A stretch of DNA of 16,235 nt from Oscillospiraceae bacterium (GTDB lineage Bacteria; Bacillota_A; Clostridia; Oscillospirales; Oscillospiraceae): positions 1-16,235 of the forward strand of contig JAFYVA010000092.1 in assembly GCA_017549325.1 (NCBI GenBank). Direction: 5' to 3'. Positions within the stretch are counted from its first letter, which is position 1; the number at the start of each line of letters is the position of its first letter. The position numbers and the translations under genes are program-made. A model generated the notes under the pieces. It was not told the DNA's origin, did no database searches, and worked only from the letters and a program-made list of their open reading frames with translations. Below, one piece after another: positions 13,201 through 16,235 of the stretch.

Positions 13201-16200
13201 TTACTTGTTGTACAGCTCCACCAGCTTCAGCAGATGGTCGTAACGCTCCTTGGCCTCGGCCTCGTTGCGCTCGAACAGCTCGCCGGCGCGCTCGGGGAAC
13301 TCGCGGGTCAGACGGCTGTAGCGAGCCTCGTTCATCAGGAACTCCTGATAGCCGCCAACGGGAGCCTTGGAATCCAGAGTGAACTTCTGCTCGGCAGTGG
13401 GGTTGTAACGGAACAGGTTCCAGTAACCGCACTCGACAGCCTTCTTCATCTCCTTCTGGCAGTTCATCATGCCGCCCTTGATGGAGTGCATCTCGCAGGG
13501 GCTGTAGCCGATGATCAGAGAGGGACCGGGATAGGCCTCGGCCTCGGTGATGGCCTTGATGGTCTGAGCGGGGTTGGCACCCATGGCCACCTGTGCCACG
13601 TAGACATAACCGTACTGCATGGCGATCTCAGCCAGGCTCTTCTTCTTCACTTCCTTACCGGCAGCGGCGAACTGTGCCACCTGGCCGATGTTGGAAGCCT
13701 TGGAGGCCTGACCGCCGGTGTTGGAGTAGACCTCGGTGTCGAAGACGAACACGTTCACATCCTGCTTGGAGGCCAGCACGTGATCCAGACCGCCGTAACC
13801 GATATCGTAGGCCCAACCGTCACCACCGAAGATCCACATGGACTTCTTGGCCAGGAATTCCTTCTTGGTCAGCAGCTCGGCGGCGAAGGAGCAGCCGTTG
13901 GCAGCAGCCTTCTCGGCGGCGGCCAGCAGAGCCTTGGCGGGCTCGGCGTTGTCGGTGCTGCTGTCCTTGGTGGCCATGAAGGCCTCGATCTCAGCCTTGG
14001 GAGCGCGGTCATCCTTGACCCACTCGCAGAGCAGAGCGATCAGATCGTCGCGGATCTTGTCCTGACCGACATACATACCCAGACCGTGCTCGGCGTTATC
14101 CTCGAACAGGCTGTTGCACCATGCAGGACCGTGGCCCTCGGCGTTGGTGCAGTAGGGAGAGGTAGCAGCGGGACCGCCCCAGATGGAGGAGCAACCCGTA
14201 GCGTTGGAGACGTACATACGGTCACCGAAAAGCTGGGTGACGAGACGGGCATAGCTGGTCTCGGCGCAGCCGGCGCAGGAGCCGGAGAACTCCAGCATGG
14301 GCTTGCGGAACTGGCTGCCCTTGACGGTGTTGTCCTGCATATCCTTCTTCTCGGCAACCTCTGCCACGCAGTAGTCAAAGACCTTCTGCTGGGGCAGCTC
14401 GTCGGCCATGGAGACCATGGTCAGAGCATCCACGGGGCAGGCGCCCACGCAGACACCGCAGCCCATGCAGTCCAGAGGAGACACGGCGATGGTGAACTTG
14501 TACACGCCCTTGCCCTTGCCGGCCTTCACATCCACGATCTTAGCCTCGGCGGGAGCAGCGGCGGCCTCAGCTTCGGTCAGAGCGTAGGGACGGATGGTGG
14601 CGTGGGGGCAGACATAGGAGCACTGGTTGCACTGGATGCACTTGGTGGCGTCCCAGGTGGGGACGGACACGGCCACGCCGCGCTTCTCGTAAGCGGAGGC
14701 GCCCAGCTCGAACTGACCGTCGGCGTGATCCATGAACACGGAAACGGGCAGGCTGTCGCCGTCCATCTTGCCCACGGGATCGAGGATGTTGGAGACCATC
14801 TTCACCAGATCGGCCTTGCCGGTCTTCTCGGCGGCAACCTTGGTGTCAACGGCGTTGGCCCACTCGGCGGGAACCTCGATCTTCTTGAAGGCGGAAGCGC
14901 CCAGATCGATGGCCTTGTAGTTCATATCCACGATGTCCTGGCCCTTCTTCAGGTAGGACTTCTTGGCGGCTTCCTTCATGTAGCCGATGGCCTCTTCCTG
15001 AGGCATGACCTTGGCCAGGGTGAAGAAGGCGGACTGGAGAATGGTGTTGTTGCGCTTGCCCATACCGATTTCGATAGCCAGATCGATGGCGTTGATGGTA
15101 TAGAGCTGGATGTTGTTCTTGGCGATGTACTGCTTGGAAGCAGCGTCCATCTGAGCGTTCAGCTCATCGAAGTCCCACTGGCAGTTGATCATATACACGC
15201 CGCCGGGCTTGACATCCTGCACCATCTTGAAGCCCTTGGTCACATAGCTGGGGTTGTGGCAGGCCACGAAGTCAGCCTTGTTGACATAGTAGGGAGAACG
15301 GATGGGGGAATCGCCGAAGCGCAGGTGGCTGATGGTCACGCCGCCGGTCTTCTTGGAGTCATACTGGAAGTATGCCTGAATGAACTTATCGGTGTGGTCG
15401 CCGATGATCTTGATGGAGTTCTTGTTGGCGCCAACGGTACCGTCGCCGCCGAGACCCCAGAACTTGCACTCGATGGTGCCGGGAGCTGCGGTGTTGGGGC
15501 AGTTGGCATCCTCGGGCAGGGACAGGTTGGTGACATCGTCCACGATACCGATGGTGAACTGACGCTTCATCTCGGCCTTCTTCAGCTCGTCATAGACGGC
15601 GAAGACAGAGGCGGGAGGCGTATCCTTGCTGCCCAGACCGTAACGGCCGCCGATAACGGCAACATCGGTCTTGCCGGCGTTGGCCAGAGCGGTGACCACG
15701 TCCTGATACAGAGGCTCGCCCTGGGAGCCGGGCTCCTTGGTGCGATCCAGAACAGCGATCTTCTTGGCGGTGGCGGGGATGGCCTCCAGCAGCTTCTCGG
15801 GAGCGAAGGGACGGTACAGGCGGACCTTCACCAGACCGACCTTCTCGCCGTGGGCGTTCAGGTAGTCGATGACTTCCTCGGCCACGTCGCAGATGGAGCC
15901 CATGGCCACGATGACGCGGTCGGCATCGGCAGCGCCGTAGTAGTTGAACAGCTGATAGTTGGTGCCCAGCTTGGCGTTGACCTTAGCCATGCACTTCTCC
16001 ACCACGGCGGGCAGAGCATCGTAATAGCTGTTGCAGGCCTCGCGGTGCTGGAAGAAGATGTCGCCGTTCTCGTGAGAACCGCGCATATGAGGATGCTCGG
16101 GGTTCAGAGCGTGGGCGCGGAAAGCGGCCACAGCGTCCATATCGCACATATCCTTGAGGTCCTCGAAGTCCCAGACAGCGATCTTCTGGATCTCATGAGA

Positions 16201-16235
16201 GGTGCGGAAACCGTCGAAGAAGTTGATGAAGGGAA
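13201..16235 (-). CDS. nifJ: Pyruvate:ferredoxin (flavodoxin) oxidoreductase, N-terminus missing
   Basis: This enzyme oxidatively decarboxylates pyruvate with CoA to acetyl-CoA and CO2 and reduces ferredoxin, a central step in anaerobes. The frame runs from the right edge, where FFDGFRTSHEIQKI marks the substrate/CoA part, to the stop at 13201. About 1010 of the usual 1175 or so residues are present. In order there are the gamma-type domain (GLGGDGTVGANKNSIKIIGD), two [4Fe-4S] motifs CIQCNQCSYVCP and CMGCGVCVGACP, and the thiamine diphosphate domain with GDGWAYDIGYGG and NTGGQASKAS. The four cysteines of the buried cluster are all seen: two in GSCAGCAET, one in ATGCSSI and one in GYSPCEM. It is a single fused chain. 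The true start and promoter lie outside the window. Confidence 0.97.
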   Translation of the reverse strand, partial: PFINFFDGFRTSHEIQKIAVWDFEDLKDMCDMDAVAAFRAHALNPEHPHMRGSHENGDIFFQHREACNSYYDALPAVVEKCMAKVNAKLGTNYQLFNYYGAADADRVIVAMGSICDVAEEVIDYLNAHGEKVGLVKVRLYRPFAPEKLLEAIPATAKKIAVLDRTKEPGSQGEPLYQDVVTALANAGKTDVAVIGGRYGLGSKDTPPASVFAVYDELKKAEMKRQFTIGIVDDVTNLSLPEDANCPNTAAPGTIECKFWGLGGDGTVGANKNSIKIIGDHTDKFIQAYFQYDSKKTGGVTISHLRFGDSPIRSPYYVNKADFVACHNPSYVTKGFKMVQDVKPGGVYMINCQWDFDELNAQMDAASKQYIAKNNIQLYTINAIDLAIEIGMGKRNNTILQSAFFTLAKVMPQEEAIGYMKEAAKKSYLKKGQDIVDMNYKAIDLGASAFKKIEVPAEWANAVDTKVAAEKTGKADLVKMVSNILDPVGKMDGDSLPVSVFMDHADGQFELGASAYEKRGVAVSVPTWDATKCIQCNQCSYVCPHATIRPYALTEAEAAAAPAEAKIVDVKAGKGKGVYKFTIAVSPLDCMGCGVCVGACPVDALTMVSMADELPQQKVFDYCVAEVAEKKDMQDNTVKGSQFRKPMLEFSGSCAGCAETSYARLVTQLFGDRMYVSNATGCSSIWGGPAATSPYCTNAEGHGPAWCNSLFEDNAEHGLGMYVGQDKIRDDLIALLCEWVKDDRAPKAEIEAFMATKDSSTDNAEPAKALLAAAEKAAANGCSFAAELLTKKEFLAKKSMWIFGGDGWAYDIGYGGLDHVLASKQDVNVFVFDTEVYSNTGGQASKASNIGQVAQFAAAGKEVKKKSLAEIAMQYGYVYVAQVAMGANPAQTIKAITEAEAYPGPSLIIGYSPCEMHSIKGGMMNCQKEMKKAVECGYWNLFRYNPTAEQKFTLDSKAPVGGYQEFLMNEARYSRLTREFPERAGELFERNEAEAKERYDHLLKLVELYNK

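Noticed and set aside
1..16235. Search for CRISPR arrays, IS elements, prophage, toxin-antitoxin or defence genes
   Set aside because: No regularly spaced repeats, transposase, integrase, terminal repeats or defence-type domains were seen. All substantial frames are explained by chromosomal genes.

Overview
The window is a stretch of bacterial chromosome with tightly packed, mostly housekeeping genes. It is GC-rich by eye. The evidence points to a strictly anaerobic Firmicute of the class Clostridia, probably near the Oscillospiraceae/Oscillospirales. That evidence is a large pyruvate:ferredoxin oxidoreductase, strong AGGAGG-type ribosome binding sites, a YtrA-type GntR regulator with its ABC transporter, short lipoproteins with a LxAC lipobox, an lspA-rluD pair and a Firmicute-type NagB. 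The family placement is inference from protein style only.

Layout. Positions 1-2133 hold the rpsO-pnp block on the minus strand. rpsO (ribosomal protein S15) has a clear promoter and a leader of about 107 nt. It is followed by a hairpin that looks like a terminator, then a long imperfect inverted repeat in the pnp leader, then pnp, which runs off the left edge. Upstream of rpsO on the same strand is a sugar-transfer-type ATP-grasp protein of unknown substrate (2162-3181). It is divergent from a plus-strand operon (3349-6942) encoding a YtrA-like GntR repressor, an ABC ATPase, a polytopic permease with a large C-terminal domain, and a lipoprotein. A 23-bp inverted repeat directly after the -10 box is the likely operator. 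After a terminator comes a membrane-anchored C39-like papain-fold protein (7024-7815).

From 7857 to 9246 the minus strand carries lspA and rluD, which overlap. A plus-strand tRNA-Ala(CGC) follows at 9365-9440, divergent from lspA. It shares a bidirectional terminator with a minus-strand uridine-kinase-like P-loop protein. Next on the minus strand come nagB (glucosamine-6-phosphate deaminase) and a MATE-family efflux protein with a probable TTG start. A plus-strand lipoprotein resembling the DUF4358 family is divergent from the MATE gene. It is convergent with a large minus-strand nifJ-type pyruvate:ferredoxin oxidoreductase, which is cut by the right edge.

How the parts relate. Two genes encode lipoproteins that the LspA in this window would be expected to process. 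The GntR/ABC/lipoprotein set looks like one self-regulated envelope-response operon. No IS element, prophage, CRISPR array or defence system was seen. No intergenic stretch exceeds about 300 bases. The most interesting non-coding signals are the pnp-leader hairpin, the rpsO leader with a possible anti-Shine-Dalgarno element, and the operator of the ytr-like operon.
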